Positions 53,546-63,375 of a stretch of DNA of 64,000 nt are shown here, one piece after another. Location of the stretch: NCBI GenBank assembly GCA_020725865.1, contig DYEC01000013.1, positions 1 through 64,000 on the forward strand, in the 5' to 3' direction. Numbering within the stretch: the first letter of the stretch is position 1; every line of letters begins with the position of its first letter. A program made the translations under genes and the position numbers. Source of the stretch: Anaerolinea sp. (lineage in GTDB: Bacteria > Chloroflexota > Anaerolineae > Anaerolineales > Anaerolineaceae). The notes under the pieces were generated by a model, which saw only the letters and a program-made list of their open reading frames with translations, did no database searches and was not told the DNA's origin.

Positions 53546-54883
53546 ATGAAGAAAGTATTTTTTGTGATTTTCGCAATGTTGACCGTCGCCATGATGGTAT
53601 TGACTGCCTGCGCGCCGGCCGCTGTCCCCACTCCCGAAAAGGTTGTGGAAACTGTGGTTGTGGAGAAAGAGGTTGAAAAGACCGTTGTGGTTGAGAAGCC
53701 TACTGAAGCAGGTGAGCTAAATATCTGGGGGTTCTACGACCTCACCAATACCGAAGATAGCCGCCCTGTGATGCTAAAACAGGCAATTGACTCCTTCCAA
53801 GCAACCACTGGTATCAAGGTCAATTATGAACAGGTTGCTTGGGATCAGATGGCGAAGAAGGTAGCTCTGGCTGCTCAATCTGGCGGCGATATGCCCGATC
53901 TGATCATGATTGCTTATGAATACGTGCAGGGTCTGGTTAATGCAGGCGCACTGATGGATATCAAGAGCCAGATCGAGTCAACTTTCTTCTACAATGACTT
54001 GAACGAATTTGAAAAAATGCTCAACGAAGAAAAAGGCAAGCGCTATGCCGTTGGCACCTTTGTCGGCGGTGGCAACTGGTACTACGACGTCGAAATGCTG
54101 CCCAACGGGCTACCAGCTCAAGCCAATGACTGGATGGCGGAATGTGAGCGCCTTAAAAAGGAGGGAAAGTTTCTTGCTACTTTCTTTGCAGGGCGACACT
54201 CTGCAGCAGTGCAGCAAGGCCTTGCCCCTCTGGTATGGTCGGCGGGTGGACAAATTTTCGATGAAGAAGGGAAACCTGTATTTGCAAACGAAGCTACAGT
54301 AGAAGCCATTAACTGGTGGCGCACTCTATTGCAGAACAAATGCGTCCCTGAAGTGGCATTCACCGGCGACTGGTCAGCAACAGAAGCCCCATTTGTAGAT
54401 CGGAGCGCCGCCGCAGTGCGAGGTGGCACTTGGTCCTATATTTATATCACTGGACTCAAAGAGCGTTTCGAGTCTGGTAAAGTAAAGATTGGTGTGCCTC
54501 CCGGTATGAAAGGTAATCAGGGTTATGTTTTCATGAACACTGAAACCTGGGCGGTTACCAGCGGCGCTAAAAATGTGGATAATGCTATCGCCTTTATCAA
54601 CTTCTTCTACAACCCAGCCGTGTTAGCTCCTTGGGCAAAGGCAAATTATGGTATTCCTGCCACTGCTTCAGCTTTGCAGAATCCAATTTTTGAAAGCCAG
54701 TTCTACGCTGATAGCCGCGATAATCTCACGAAACATGGACATAAGTCCGACGTTAGCCCGTACTATAACGAAACCATGGATGCTCTGGCAGCCGTTACCC
54801 AGGAATTGGTATTGAATCCTTCGCTGGATGTAATGGAGAAACTCAAACAAGCCCAGGACGAAATTCTGACCAAATACTGGTAA
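53546..54883 (+). CDS. Sugar ABC transporter substrate-binding lipoprotein (family 1)
   Basis: 445 residues from ATG 53546 with GAGGAGGA upstream; five more codons upstream are in frame but lack this SD. Lipobox MMVLTAC, then a VVEK-type charged repeat linker. Family 1 binding-protein domain: TGIKVNYEQVAWDQMAKKVA, GDMPDLIMIAYEYVQGLV, LPNGLPAQANDWMAECERLK, VWSAGGQIFDEEGKPVFANE. Expected to bind xylo-oligosaccharides or xyloglucan fragments given its operon. Confidence 0.92.
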   Translation: MKKVFFVIFAMLTVAMMVLTACAPAAVPTPEKVVETVVVEKEVEKTVVVEKPTEAGELNIWGFYDLTNTEDSRPVMLKQAIDSFQATTGIKVNYEQVAWDQMAKKVALAAQSGGDMPDLIMIAYEYVQGLVNAGALMDIKSQIESTFFYNDLNEFEKMLNEEKGKRYAVGTFVGGGNWYYDVEMLPNGLPAQANDWMAECERLKKEGKFLATFFAGRHSAAVQQGLAPLVWSAGGQIFDEEGKPVFANEATVEAINWWRTLLQNKCVPEVAFTGDWSATEAPFVDRSAAAVRGGTWSYIYITGLKERFESGKVKIGVPPGMKGNQGYVFMNTETWAVTSGAKNVDNAIAFINFFYNPAVLAPWAKANYGIPATASALQNPIFESQFYADSRDNLTKHGHKSDVSPYYNETMDALAAVTQELVLNPSLDVMEKLKQAQDEILTKYW

Positions 54884-54900
54884 CCCAATCATTTCTTGAT

Positions 54901-54932
54901 AGGTATGCAGGCAAGTTGATGCCTGCATACCT
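54901..54932 (+). terminator. Hairpin between the binding-protein and permease genes
   Basis: AGGTATGCAGGCA (54901-54913) and TGCCTGCATACCT (54920-54932), 13-bp perfect stem with 6-base loop, followed by TAACTTCTG with only a weak T-run. Probably a partial terminator or 3' stabiliser raising binding-protein mRNA over permease mRNA. Confidence 0.65.
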
Positions 54933-54978
54933 TAACTTCTGAAAATCCTGATTATGGTTAAGCATTCGGGGTAGTGTG

Positions 54979-55845
54979 ATGAAAAACAAAAACTCTTTTT
55001 ATCCTTATCTGCTTACCCTTCCAGCAATCCTATTCCTGATGCTGGTGAGCCTCTACCCTACGTTGTATAGCTTTTATCTTTCGATGACGCGCAGTAAACA
55101 AGGTATTACCGAATTTGTCGGATTGCGTAATTACGAAGTCATCCTCAGAAGCTCCGATTTCAGACAGAGCCTTCAACTTACTATTATTTTTACAGTCTTC
55201 TACGTATTTCTCACTGTAGCCATTGCGTACATCTTAGCGCTTATGCTCAACCGAGGCTTAAGGCTGACTGGAATATACATGACGATCATCTTTCTTCCAT
55301 GGGTACTCTCTGAGATCACCTCTGGTGTAGTATGGCGTTGGATGTTTTATCAGGACTATGGGATCTTACAAAATCTAATCGGCCCGATATTGGGTGGTAA
55401 GGCAATTATTACTACAAACTGGGGAGCAATGGCAATTGTTATCACTGCAACCACATGGCGATCAATCAGCTTTGCCATGCTGTTACTTCTAGCAGGTTTG
55501 CAAACAGTACCAAGAGAAATCTATGAGGCCGCATCAATAGACGGATCTGGTGGATGGAGTACCTTCTGGCGTATTACCTGGCCCCTAGTCAGACCAACAA
55601 CAATTGTAACCATTGTCTTTATTACAATTCAGGCAATCAATGGCGTTGGGATGGTCCTGGCAATAACAGAGGGCGGTCCCGGTCGTGCTACCGAAATCTT
55701 AGGGGTTCACATGTATCGCGAGGCAATGGAATTTTTCAATTTCGGTTATGCTGCGGCTTTATCTGTCGTATTGCTGATCATCAATATTATTCTTGCGGCT
55801 TTCTATCTGCGTTCGATGCAACAAGAAAGTGCTCTAGCGTCATAA
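54979..55845 (+). CDS. Sugar ABC transporter permease (MalF/UgpA-type)
   Basis: 288 residues, six membrane segments. YPYLLTLPAILFLMLVSLYP at the start; EAASIDGSGGWSTFWRITWP is the EAA loop that contacts the ATPase; LAITEGGPGRATEILGVHMY near the end. ATG 54979 used; GTG 54976 is one codon upstream. No ATPase gene in this operon, so a shared MsmK-type ATPase elsewhere is expected. Confidence 0.92.
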   Translation: MKNKNSFYPYLLTLPAILFLMLVSLYPTLYSFYLSMTRSKQGITEFVGLRNYEVILRSSDFRQSLQLTIIFTVFYVFLTVAIAYILALMLNRGLRLTGIYMTIIFLPWVLSEITSGVVWRWMFYQDYGILQNLIGPILGGKAIITTNWGAMAIVITATTWRSISFAMLLLLAGLQTVPREIYEAASIDGSGGWSTFWRITWPLVRPTTIVTIVFITIQAINGVGMVLAITEGGPGRATEILGVHMYREAMEFFNFGYAAALSVVLLIINIILAAFYLRSMQQESALAS

Positions 55846-55861
55846 AAACGGAGGCCCCACC

Positions 55862-56689
55862 ATGATAAGACGAAAACAAGCCATTAATGCTTTTCTGAAC
55901 GCTTTCTTAATCAGCTTCTGCGCGATTATGCTGTTTCCAGTGATTTACGCAATATTGGTTTCTTTGCACCGCCCGGGGTACGGATTCTTCAGCATCATCC
56001 CTGATATCTGGACATTGGAAAATTACAACCGGCTCTTCGTGTACGGAAAGTTTCCACGCTATATTTTGAACAGTGTAATTAACGCCGGAGGAGGTGCACT
56101 TGTTTCCACCATGTTAGCTACACTTGCAGCCTATGCTTTTGCACGTCTCGAATTTAAGGGGAAAAAGATCATGAATGCCTTTGTCTTAGGAATGATGATG
56201 TTACCGGGGTTGGTAAGTATCATTCCAATCTACCGTATCGCCAGTGACCTCAAACTACTCAACACTTACACGCTCATGATCGCTGTTTTTGGTGCCTACG
56301 GGATCCCTTTGGCGATTTGGATCATGAAAGGCTTTTTTGAAAGCATTCCCCGCGCTCTTGAGGAAGCTGCAGCCATTGATGGCGCGACCCCGGTGCAGAC
56401 TTTCTGGCAGATTGTACTGCCCTTAACAACACCGGGACTGATTGCCACCTTTCTGATCAATTTCGTGTATAGCTGGAACAATTTTTTCACACCACTCGTG
56501 TTAATCTCAAAGACTGACATGAAAATGGCTACAGTCGGATTATTCGACTTTCAACATGTTCTGGAAGGGAACCAGGATGAACTGCTTGCCGCAGCCTGTG
56601 TGGTCATCATGGTGCCGGCAATCGTTCTATTTCTCGTCACGCGTGAATACTTCATGCGCGGAATGGTTGAGGGAGCTGTAAAAGGATAA
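55862..56689 (+). CDS. Sugar ABC transporter permease (MalG/UgpE-type)
   Basis: 275 residues, six membrane segments. YILNSVINAGGGALVSTMLA, TLAAYAFARLEFKGKKIM, EEAAAIDGATPVQTFWQIVL (EAA loop), FLVTREYFMRGMVEGAVKG at the C-terminus, all typical. GGAGG before the ATG. Forms the channel with the upstream permease. Confidence 0.93.
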   Translation: MIRRKQAINAFLNAFLISFCAIMLFPVIYAILVSLHRPGYGFFSIIPDIWTLENYNRLFVYGKFPRYILNSVINAGGGALVSTMLATLAAYAFARLEFKGKKIMNAFVLGMMMLPGLVSIIPIYRIASDLKLLNTYTLMIAVFGAYGIPLAIWIMKGFFESIPRALEEAAAIDGATPVQTFWQIVLPLTTPGLIATFLINFVYSWNNFFTPLVLISKTDMKMATVGLFDFQHVLEGNQDELLAAACVVIMVPAIVLFLVTREYFMRGMVEGAVKG

Positions 56690-56720
56690 AAGCTTATAGG
56701 ATTAATTTCTCTTGGGAGAC

Positions 56721-56755
56721 TTTTACCCCTTTGCCTTAAGCCACCAGGGGTAAAA
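56721..56755. terminator. Probable terminator after the sugar ABC operon
   Basis: TTTTACCCCT (56721-56730), 15-base loop, AGGGGTAAAA (56746-56755), 31 bases after the last stop. The stem is A/T-flanked but lacks a long 3' T-tract on the plus strand. Confidence 0.5.
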
Positions 56756-56862
56756 AATAATATTCCCCCCACGCGTTAGAATACTATCAAACAGATAACT
56801 TGTAAACTGCCAATTACACTACCACCTTGACGGTTAATTTCAATGGATGGTAAGATGAATTT

Positions 56863-58179
56863 ATGTACTTAAAGGGAAGCAAGCTGAACTATACAAGGCG
56901 GCGAAAACGCTCCAACCCCTGGCGTATTCTGGTGTTGGTTGTGCTGGTGGGAATTGCTCTTTACTTTAACGAAATAGTAGTACCGAAAACACCTCCCTTG
57001 TTTATTCCCACTTCCACCCCAACGCGATCACCCGAATCGTTCGTCAGCGAAGCACAAACTCTTGAAACACAGGGCAAAATTAACCAAGCGATACAGGCAT
57101 ATAAAAAAGCGGCAGAAGTTGATCCCAAAAACCCGATTAATTATATTGCTATGGCTAGACTGCAAATCTATGCAGGCAACTATGAGGAAGCCGCAACCAA
57201 CGCAGCTAACGCCTTGTTGTTAAATCCCAACAATTCCACAGCTCATGCCCTGCGCGGCTGGGCGCTGGGCTTCACTGGCGATTTCTTAGAAGCTGAAGGA
57301 GCGTTGCGAAGAGCCCTGGAGCTCGATCCCAATAATGCGGCTGCTTATAGTTACCTTGCCGAAGTAACTATTCTTAAGATCCAAGCCGGTCAAGGTGACC
57401 TAAACTCACTGCAAAAAGCGATCGAAAATTCACGCAAAGCCGAAGAACTTGCCCCTGGTCAAATGGAAACCCATCGTGCCCGCGGGGTGGTTTTAGAACA
57501 CACTGCTAACTACGAGGAAGCTGTTCGTGAATTTGAAGCTGCTATTGCCCGCAATCCGAATATAGCTGACCTGCATTTAGCATTGGGTCGTAATTACCGG
57601 GCTTTACAACAATACGATAAAGCAGTTGAAGAATTTAACCGCGCAAATGCTCTCAATCCGACCGATCCCCTCTCGTTAACCTATATTTCCCGCACCTATG
57701 CAACCGTTGGTGAATATGCAAAGGCAATTCAGTTTGCCCAACAGGCATTGAAAATCAGTCCCGATGATCCTTTTTTGTGGGGGAATCTCGGACAGATGTT
57801 GTATCGTAACCGCGAATACCCGAGTGCAGTCAGAGCCTTACGCCTGGCCGTTCGAGGCGGCGCAACAGAAGATGGCACACTGGTTAAGGGACTGCCGTTG
57901 GATTATGGACGCGTTGCCGAGTACTATTATACATATGGGCTGGCACTTGCCCGTCAAGGAGAATGCGGCGAAGCCCTGGAAATCTCGCGCACACTTATGG
58001 AAGGTGTGCCAAATGATGAGACAGCTGTGTATAATGCTCAGGAAATCATCAATATCTGTAAAGAGATTGCCCAAACACCAGGCAGTTCATCCGGTGCCCC
58101 AACCCCAGTCCCAACTGGTCAGTTAACTTCCGAATCCGGAAACTCCACGCCAGTGCAACAGGGAACGCCAAACCCTTAA
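56863..58179 (+). CDS. Membrane-anchored TPR protein 1
   Basis: 438 residues. Basic N-terminus (YTRRRKRS), one membrane segment (PWRILVLVVLVGIALYF, about 23-39), Pro/Thr linker, then TPR units: EAQTLETQGKINQAIQAYKK, DPKNPINYIAMARLQIYAGN, YEEAATNAANALLLNPNNST, DAWALGF-type GDFLEAEGALRRALELDPNN and further repeats to about residue 350. Pro/Thr-rich C-terminal tail. Extracytoplasmic scaffold of unknown partner. Paralogue of the next gene. Confidence 0.85.
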   Translation: MYLKGSKLNYTRRRKRSNPWRILVLVVLVGIALYFNEIVVPKTPPLFIPTSTPTRSPESFVSEAQTLETQGKINQAIQAYKKAAEVDPKNPINYIAMARLQIYAGNYEEAATNAANALLLNPNNSTAHALRGWALGFTGDFLEAEGALRRALELDPNNAAAYSYLAEVTILKIQAGQGDLNSLQKAIENSRKAEELAPGQMETHRARGVVLEHTANYEEAVREFEAAIARNPNIADLHLALGRNYRALQQYDKAVEEFNRANALNPTDPLSLTYISRTYATVGEYAKAIQFAQQALKISPDDPFLWGNLGQMLYRNREYPSAVRALRLAVRGGATEDGTLVKGLPLDYGRVAEYYYTYGLALARQGECGEALEISRTLMEGVPNDETAVYNAQEIINICKEIAQTPGSSSGAPTPVPTGQLTSESGNSTPVQQGTPNP

Positions 58180-58195
58180 CCATAGTCTGATAATC

Positions 58196-59521
58196 ATGAT
58201 TTTGACTGGCAAGAAACCCACCTTTCGACAAAAGCACACTCAGACCAATCCCAATCGAGTCCTGATCCTGTTAGGACTACTCATCCTCAGCTTGTTCTTG
58301 TTACGAGCGGTGGAAAATGGACAGGTTCATTCACCGTTTGCGCCCACTCCTGTCCCTACCCGTTCAGCAGAATCTTATGTTCTGGAAGGCGAAACTCACT
58401 TCGTTGCCGGCAATCTGCCGGAGGCAATTGTTGCCTATCAACAAGCAACACGAATGGAACCAAACAACGCGCAGATTTTTTCGGAGCTGGCCCGCATCCA
58501 GACCTACTCATCCGCTTCACTTACTACAGATGCTCAGAAAAGTGCTCGTCTACAAGAAGCGCTGTTATCCGCTGATCAGGCAGTAGCAATAGCCCCTGAG
58601 GACAGCACTGCTCACGCGATACGCGCTTTCGTGCTGGATTGGAATGCCAATCCAAATCTGGCAGGAGAAAAAGCAACTCAATACCTGCTAGAAGCAGAAC
58701 AAGAAGTCGTACGCGCTTTACAATTAGACAACCTCAACGCGCTTGCCTTGGCTTATTACGCTGAGATCCTCCTGGATCAGACAAAATACTTGCAGGCAGA
58801 ACAATACATTCGGCAGGCAGTTGAACGAGACGATTCGCTAATGGACGTACATAGGATATACGCCCTTGTGCTGGAAACCTTGGGGGATTATGGCGGAGCC
58901 ATCAACGAATATAAGAAAGCCATTCAAATCACCCCCAACCTTACGTTTTTATATATTTCTACCGGTGTAAATTACCGACAACTCAAACAGTATGATATCG
59001 CCCTGGAATACTTTTCTCAAGCTGCTCAAATCAACGAACAGTTGGGTATTAAGGATCCAATTCCGTATCTGGCAATTGGAAAAACTTATTCTCAAATGGG
59101 AGAATTTTTTGCCGCATCACTTAACGTGCGCAAAGCACTGACCTATGATCCTGCAAACCCAGATACTTACGGATCGTTAGGGGTCGTTTATTTCAAGGCG
59201 CGCAACTATGAAAGCGCCATTCCCGCCCTTAAATGTGCTGTTCGCGGTTGTACCGCCGAAGAAAGTTGTGCTGTGCGCCGCTGTGACCCAGCTCAAGACC
59301 CGGAGATTGAGATTAAAGGCTTACCCCTTACGGGCTCGACGGTGGTATATTATTTCACATATGGCTCAGTCCTGGCAGGAATGCATCGCCCTACCGACAA
59401 TAAATGTGAAGAAGCTGTCAAAGTACTAAAAGAAGTGCGTACCGGTTTTTCAAATGATCCGACCATCATGCAAATTGTTGAAGCCAGCGAGCAGATATGT
59501 GCTTCATTTGGTTATCGTTGA
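58196..59521 (+). CDS. Membrane-anchored TPR protein 2
   Basis: 441 residues with the same layout: N-terminal segment VLILLGLLILSLFLLRAVEN, PTPVPTRSAESYV linker, TPR units (AGNLPEAIVAYQQATRMEPN; LDQTKYLQAEQYIRQAVERD; LGDYGGAINEYKKAIQITPN; LKQYDIALEYFSQAAQINEQ). Cys-rich insertion (CAVRGCTAEESCAVRRCDP) near residue 345 is absent from its paralogue. Separated by 16 bases from gene 1, so they are co-transcribed tandem duplicates. Confidence 0.85.
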   Translation: MILTGKKPTFRQKHTQTNPNRVLILLGLLILSLFLLRAVENGQVHSPFAPTPVPTRSAESYVLEGETHFVAGNLPEAIVAYQQATRMEPNNAQIFSELARIQTYSSASLTTDAQKSARLQEALLSADQAVAIAPEDSTAHAIRAFVLDWNANPNLAGEKATQYLLEAEQEVVRALQLDNLNALALAYYAEILLDQTKYLQAEQYIRQAVERDDSLMDVHRIYALVLETLGDYGGAINEYKKAIQITPNLTFLYISTGVNYRQLKQYDIALEYFSQAAQINEQLGIKDPIPYLAIGKTYSQMGEFFAASLNVRKALTYDPANPDTYGSLGVVYFKARNYESAIPALKCAVRGCTAEESCAVRRCDPAQDPEIEIKGLPLTGSTVVYYFTYGSVLAGMHRPTDNKCEEAVKVLKEVRTGFSNDPTIMQIVEASEQICASFGYR

Positions 59522-59558
59522 TGAATATCAGAAATTTATAAGAATTTTCCCGCCGCTC

Positions 59559-59587
59559 TTGACTTCCTAAATAAATACGGTTATTAT
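59559..59587 (+). promoter_or_regulatory. groESL promoter
   Basis: TTGACT (59559-59564), 17 bases, TATTAT (59582-59587). Transcription should start at about 59594, inside the edge of the CIRCE element. Confidence 0.8.
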
Positions 59588-59596
59588 AAACGCAGT

Positions 59597-59623
59597 TTAG
59601 CACTCAAACATAAAGAGTGCTAA
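59597..59623. promoter_or_regulatory. CIRCE operator (HrcA binding site)
   Basis: TTAGCACTC, nine bases, GAGTGCTAA: exact match to the CIRCE consensus, placed at the transcription start. It indicates HrcA repression of groESL with heat-shock release; hrcA is not in this window. Confidence 0.97.
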
Positions 59624-59663
59624 AACATTTCAAGTCCACAAACTCGAATGAGGAGGTATAAGC

Positions 59664-59960
59664 ATGGCAATTAATCTCAAACCCCTTGGGAATCGCCTCG
59701 TGGTAGAACCCATTGAACAGGAAGAGATCACCGCGACAGGCATCGTTCTTCCCGATACTGCAAAAGAAAAGCCGATGAAAGGCAAGGTCATTGCCGCTGG
59801 ACCCGGCGATCGGGACGAAGCAGGAAAGCGTATCCCGATGGATGTTTCTGTTGGTGACACCGTGTTGTTTGCCAAATATGCCGGCACAGAGATCAAGATT
59901 GATAACAAAAAACTCTTGATCCTGCGCGAAAGCGACCTGCTGGCGATCATTGTTGAATAA
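59664..59960 (+). CDS. groES: Co-chaperonin GroES
   Basis: 98 residues. [18 protein letters not shown] at the start, [20 protein letters not shown] mobile-loop region, [20 protein letters not shown], and [10 protein letters not shown] end. GAGGAGG precedes the ATG. Caps GroEL, encoded 31 bases downstream. Confidence 0.97.
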   Translation: MAINLKPLGNRLVVEPIEQEEITATGIVLPDTAKEKPMKGKVIAAGPGDRDEAGKRIPMDVSVGDTVLFAKYAGTEIKIDNKKLLILRESDLLAIIVE

Positions 59961-59991
59961 TCCCTATCATTTATTATAAGGAGTGTCTAGA

Positions 59992-61623
59992 ATGGCTGCG
60001 AAACAACTCGTTTTTGCCGAAGAAGCTCGCCGTAAGCTGAAAAACGGCATTGATATTCTTGCTACTGCTGTAGCTACCACTCTGGGACCCAAGGGCCGTA
60101 ATGTTGCCCTGGACCGCAAATTTGGCTCCCCGACCATCACGCACGACGGTGTGACTGTAGCCAAAGAGATCGAATTGCAGGATCCCTTCGAGAATATGGG
60201 CGCTCAGCTCCTCAAAGAAGCTGCGACCAAAACCAATGACATCGCTGGTGATGGCACAACCACCTCTACCGTTTTGGCTCATGCGATGGTCACAGAAGGT
60301 TTGAAGACTCTGGCTGCTGGCGCCAATCCCATGCTGCTCAAGCGCGGTATTGAAGCAGCCGCCAAAGCCGTATCCGACGCCATCAAAGACCAAAAAATTG
60401 ATGTAACTACCAAAGAAGACATTGCTAATGTGGCTGCCATTTCTGCCCAGGACCGCGAAATTGGCGATTTGATCGCCGAAGTAATGGACAAAGTTGGCAA
60501 AGACGGCGTTATCACGGTAGAAGAGGGCAAAGGACTGGGCTTCGAGAAAGATTATGTTGAGGGTATGCAATTTGATCGTGGTTATATCTCACCCTACTTT
60601 ATCACCAACACCGACAAGATGGTTTCTGAGATCGAAAAACCTTCTATTCTAGTGTATGACAAGAAGATCTCAGCTGTGGCCGACATCCTGCCCTTGCTTG
60701 AAAAAGCTGTGCAATCGGGCCGCCGAAACCTGGTAATTATTGCCGAAGATGTTGATGGTGAAGCCTTGGCTACCCTCGTGGTCAACAAACTGCGCGGCAT
60801 TATGAATGTGCTGGCCGTCAAAGCCCCGGGTTTTGGTGATCGCCGCAAAGCCATGCTGCAAGATATCGCCATCCTTACCGGTGCTTTCTTGATCTCGGAG
60901 GAAACCGGGCGCAAGCTGGAGACCGCTACAGTGGCTGACCTCGGTGAAGCGGAGAAAGTGATCGCTGACAAAGATAACACAACCATCGTCGGCGGCAAAG
61001 GCAAAGAGGCTGACATCAAAGCCCGTATTGAACAAATCCGGGTGGAGATTGAAAAAACCACCAGCGACTATGATCGCGAAAAATTGCAAGAACGCCTTGC
61101 CAAACTTTCGGGTGGTGTGGCGGTTATCAAGGTTGGTGCAGCTACCGAACCTGAACTTAAGGAAAAGAAACATCGCGTCGAGGATGCCCTCTCTGCTACT
61201 CGTGCCGCAGTTGAGGAAGGTATCGTGCCGGGTGGTGGTGTTGCTCTGCTCAATGCCATGGCTGCATTGGATAACCTCAAGATGCAGTATGACGATGAAC
61301 AAATTGGTGTGAATATCGTACGCAAGGCTCTCGAAGTTCCTACCCGCAAGATTGCTGAAAATGCCGGCAAAGATGGGTCTGTCATCGTAGAAAATATCCG
61401 CCAGGCTCAGAAGAAAGAAAACAACAATAAGATTGGGTATGATGTCTTGCGCGATGAGTATATTGATATGGTCAAAGGCGGTGTCATTGACCCGGCAAAG
61501 GTCACACGCGGTGCGTTGGAGAATGCTGCTTCTATCGCAGCAATGATTCTGACCACTGAAGCGCTAATGACTGATATTCCCGAAAAAGAGAAACCGGCAC
61601 CTCCTCCGATGCCGGAATACTAA
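59992..61623 (+). CDS. groEL: Chaperonin GroEL
   Basis: 543 residues from ATG 59992 with AAGGAG upstream; an in-frame GTG at 59983 adds only three codons. [39 protein letters not shown] (ATP site with catalytic Asp), [40 protein letters not shown] are canonical. The C-terminus ends [10 protein letters not shown] instead of the usual Gly-Gly-Met repeat tail. Confidence 0.98.
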   Translation: MAAKQLVFAEEARRKLKNGIDILATAVATTLGPKGRNVALDRKFGSPTITHDGVTVAKEIELQDPFENMGAQLLKEAATKTNDIAGDGTTTSTVLAHAMVTEGLKTLAAGANPMLLKRGIEAAAKAVSDAIKDQKIDVTTKEDIANVAAISAQDREIGDLIAEVMDKVGKDGVITVEEGKGLGFEKDYVEGMQFDRGYISPYFITNTDKMVSEIEKPSILVYDKKISAVADILPLLEKAVQSGRRNLVIIAEDVDGEALATLVVNKLRGIMNVLAVKAPGFGDRRKAMLQDIAILTGAFLISEETGRKLETATVADLGEAEKVIADKDNTTIVGGKGKEADIKARIEQIRVEIEKTTSDYDREKLQERLAKLSGGVAVIKVGAATEPELKEKKHRVEDALSATRAAVEEGIVPGGGVALLNAMAALDNLKMQYDDEQIGVNIVRKALEVPTRKIAENAGKDGSVIVENIRQAQKKENNNKIGYDVLRDEYIDMVKGGVIDPAKVTRGALENAASIAAMILTTEALMTDIPEKEKPAPPPMPEY

Positions 61624-61643
61624 ACCCAAAAAGTAACTCATAA

Positions 61644-61680
61644 AAAATCAGGGCAGATTTCAGCACGCTGCCCTGATTTT
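61644..61680 (+). terminator. Rho-independent terminator of groESL
   Basis: AAAATCAGGGCAG (61644-61656), 11-base loop, CTGCCCTGATTTT (61668-61680) followed by ATTTTC. The A-tract upstream makes it usable on the minus strand as well, for the convergent transporter gene. Confidence 0.9.
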
Positions 61681-61711
61681 ATTTTCAAAATGTTCTTTGA
61701 CTGCGAAAGGC

Positions 61712-62416
61712 TTACCATAAGCTAAAACGGGTATAAGTATCGTAGTAGTCCTCCCGCTCGGAACGTTTCAGAATTGCAACTATCTGATAGGTAAATGGTG
61801 TCATAACGGCTTCAACTGAAACTTTGAATATGTAATTGGTTAGCGTCAGGCTGGCAAACAGTTCCCAGGGAAATACTCCCGCCAGGGTCGCAACGAAGAT
61901 AAAGACGGCAGTATCTACGCCCTCTCCGACCAGTGTGCTGCCAATCGTGCGCATCCAAAGCCAGCGCCCACGCGTAGCAACCTTCATTTTTGCCAGTACA
62001 ACCGAGTTGCTGAACTCTCCTGCGAAATAAGCCACCAAACTTGCCAGGACAATACCTCCTGTACTCATCCCGCCCAGTATAGCTTCATAAGCTGTCTGCC
62101 CTGCATAACTTTCCCAGCTTGACTCACCAGGCAGAAAGCGGACAATTCCAAGCACCAGAGCACTTAATGCCAGACAGGCAAAGCCCGTCCAAATCACGCG
62201 GCGTGAACGCCGAAAACCGTAAACTTCGGTTAGCACATCCCCAAAAATATAACTCACCGGAAATAGCAGCGTCCCTGCGTCAAATGAAAGCGGTACCCCG
62301 AATAGCGATACCCCCCAATCAACAATTTTTGCCGAGGAAGCAATATTACTGATGATTAATACAGTGACGAATAACGCCATCACCAGATCAAAATAACGGT
62401 ATTCGCGATTCACCAA
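61712..62416 (-). CDS. Queuosine precursor transporter (VUT/YhhQ family)
   Basis: About 234 residues. Several membrane segments; FDAGTLLFPVSYIFGDVLTE and VYGFRRSRRVIWTGFACLAL are diagnostic, and later VAYFAGEFSNSVVLAKMK, TIGSTLVGEGVDTAVFIFVA. Imports a queuosine precursor such as preQ0/preQ1. Start uncertain: TTG at 62416 (or GTG 62413) follows AAAGGAG; the frame stays open to 62479 but with no better start. Confidence 0.88.
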   Translation of the reverse strand: MVNREYRYFDLVMALFVTVLIISNIASSAKIVDWGVSLFGVPLSFDAGTLLFPVSYIFGDVLTEVYGFRRSRRVIWTGFACLALSALVLGIVRFLPGESSWESYAGQTAYEAILGGMSTGGIVLASLVAYFAGEFSNSVVLAKMKVATRGRWLWMRTIGSTLVGEGVDTAVFIFVATLAGVFPWELFASLTLTNYIFKVSVEAVMTPFTYQIVAILKRSEREDYYDTYTRFSLW

Positions 62417-62629
62417 TCCAACAAAATCTCCTTTTTGGTTTTTTTCTTTGTTGCATAAAAATTTCCAGAATAAAAACAAATCAACGATAAATTCAAATTA
62501 CCCGAAAGGCTCTTGATTATGATTTATACCACAAACAGAAACTTGGACAACAAGAAAAATAGACAGCCCGCTTAATCATGAGTGCAGCGGACCGTCTATC
62601 AATACTTTCAGCTGGAAGTAATGGGATGG

Positions 62630-63355
62630 TTACTTTGTCCCACCAACCAGAAGACTCATTAAGGTGTTGGCAATAATGGTGGCAGATTGTGCGCGATGGG
62701 GCGTTTGCCCCATTTGGCTACCAGCTACAATAGCCTGCACCAACGCTTCCATATTTGAGCGACCCTGTTGTTTGGCTTGCAAAAAGTTCATTCCGATGTT
62801 CAATCCCATGCTCAATAACTGAGACGTATCTGGAGCCTGCTGTGGTGGCTGGTTTTGAGGCTGATTCTCACTGCCTAATAACGCGCCCAGTAAATCAGCA
62901 ATGGGCGATTCTGCACCGGCAGGCGCCTGCGCTTGGGCTTGTCCCCCACCCAAGAACGTGCCCAACAAATCAGCAACGGGTGATTCTGCACTGGCAGGTG
63001 TCTGCGCTTGACTTTGTCCACCGCCCAATAGCGCGCTGATTAACATCATGGCATTATTAGAGGTGAGTTGCTGACCCTTGAACTGATTAGCCGCCTGAGC
63101 CAGTCCTTGCGCGTAAGCCTGCCCGGATCCAGACTTGGCTCTCTTGCTCAAATAATCGCTGGCATAGGCAAGTTGTTCAGAAACATCGGCTCCTTTCTTA
63201 GTTTTGACAGCTTTGGTGACCATTTCAAAGACCTGGACAATATTATCCCCATGGTCGTGGTTGTAACTATCAGCCTGATTGAGCACATCCCGGTTCTGTG
63301 CCAGGTTTTTCGCAACCGCCTGGAATACTTTCACAAGATCTACGTTATCTGTCAT
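62630..63355 (-). CDS. DhaL-like (Dak phosphatase fold) protein of unknown function
   Basis: 241 residues. The N-terminal half has LNQADSYNHDHGDNIVQVFE, in the place of the DhaL/Dak ATP-binding LNxLDxxxGDGDTG motif, and KSGSGQAYAQGLAQAANQFK, similar to the later SGP block. The catalytic Asp cluster is changed to His-Asp-His-Gly-Asp, so kinase activity is doubtful. The centre carries Gln/Pro repeats with ESPVADLLGTFLGGGQ and ESPIADLLGALLG as tandem copies. Twenty bases upstream of the LysM gene in the same direction. Confidence 0.55.
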   Translation of the reverse strand: MTDNVDLVKVFQAVAKNLAQNRDVLNQADSYNHDHGDNIVQVFEMVTKAVKTKKGADVSEQLAYASDYLSKRAKSGSGQAYAQGLAQAANQFKGQQLTSNNAMMLISALLGGGQSQAQTPASAESPVADLLGTFLGGGQAQAQAPAGAESPIADLLGALLGSENQPQNQPPQQAPDTSQLLSMGLNIGMNFLQAKQQGRSNMEALVQAIVAGSQMGQTPHRAQSATIIANTLMSLLVGGTK

Positions 63356-63375
63356 CTCTTGCTACAACCCCTGTT

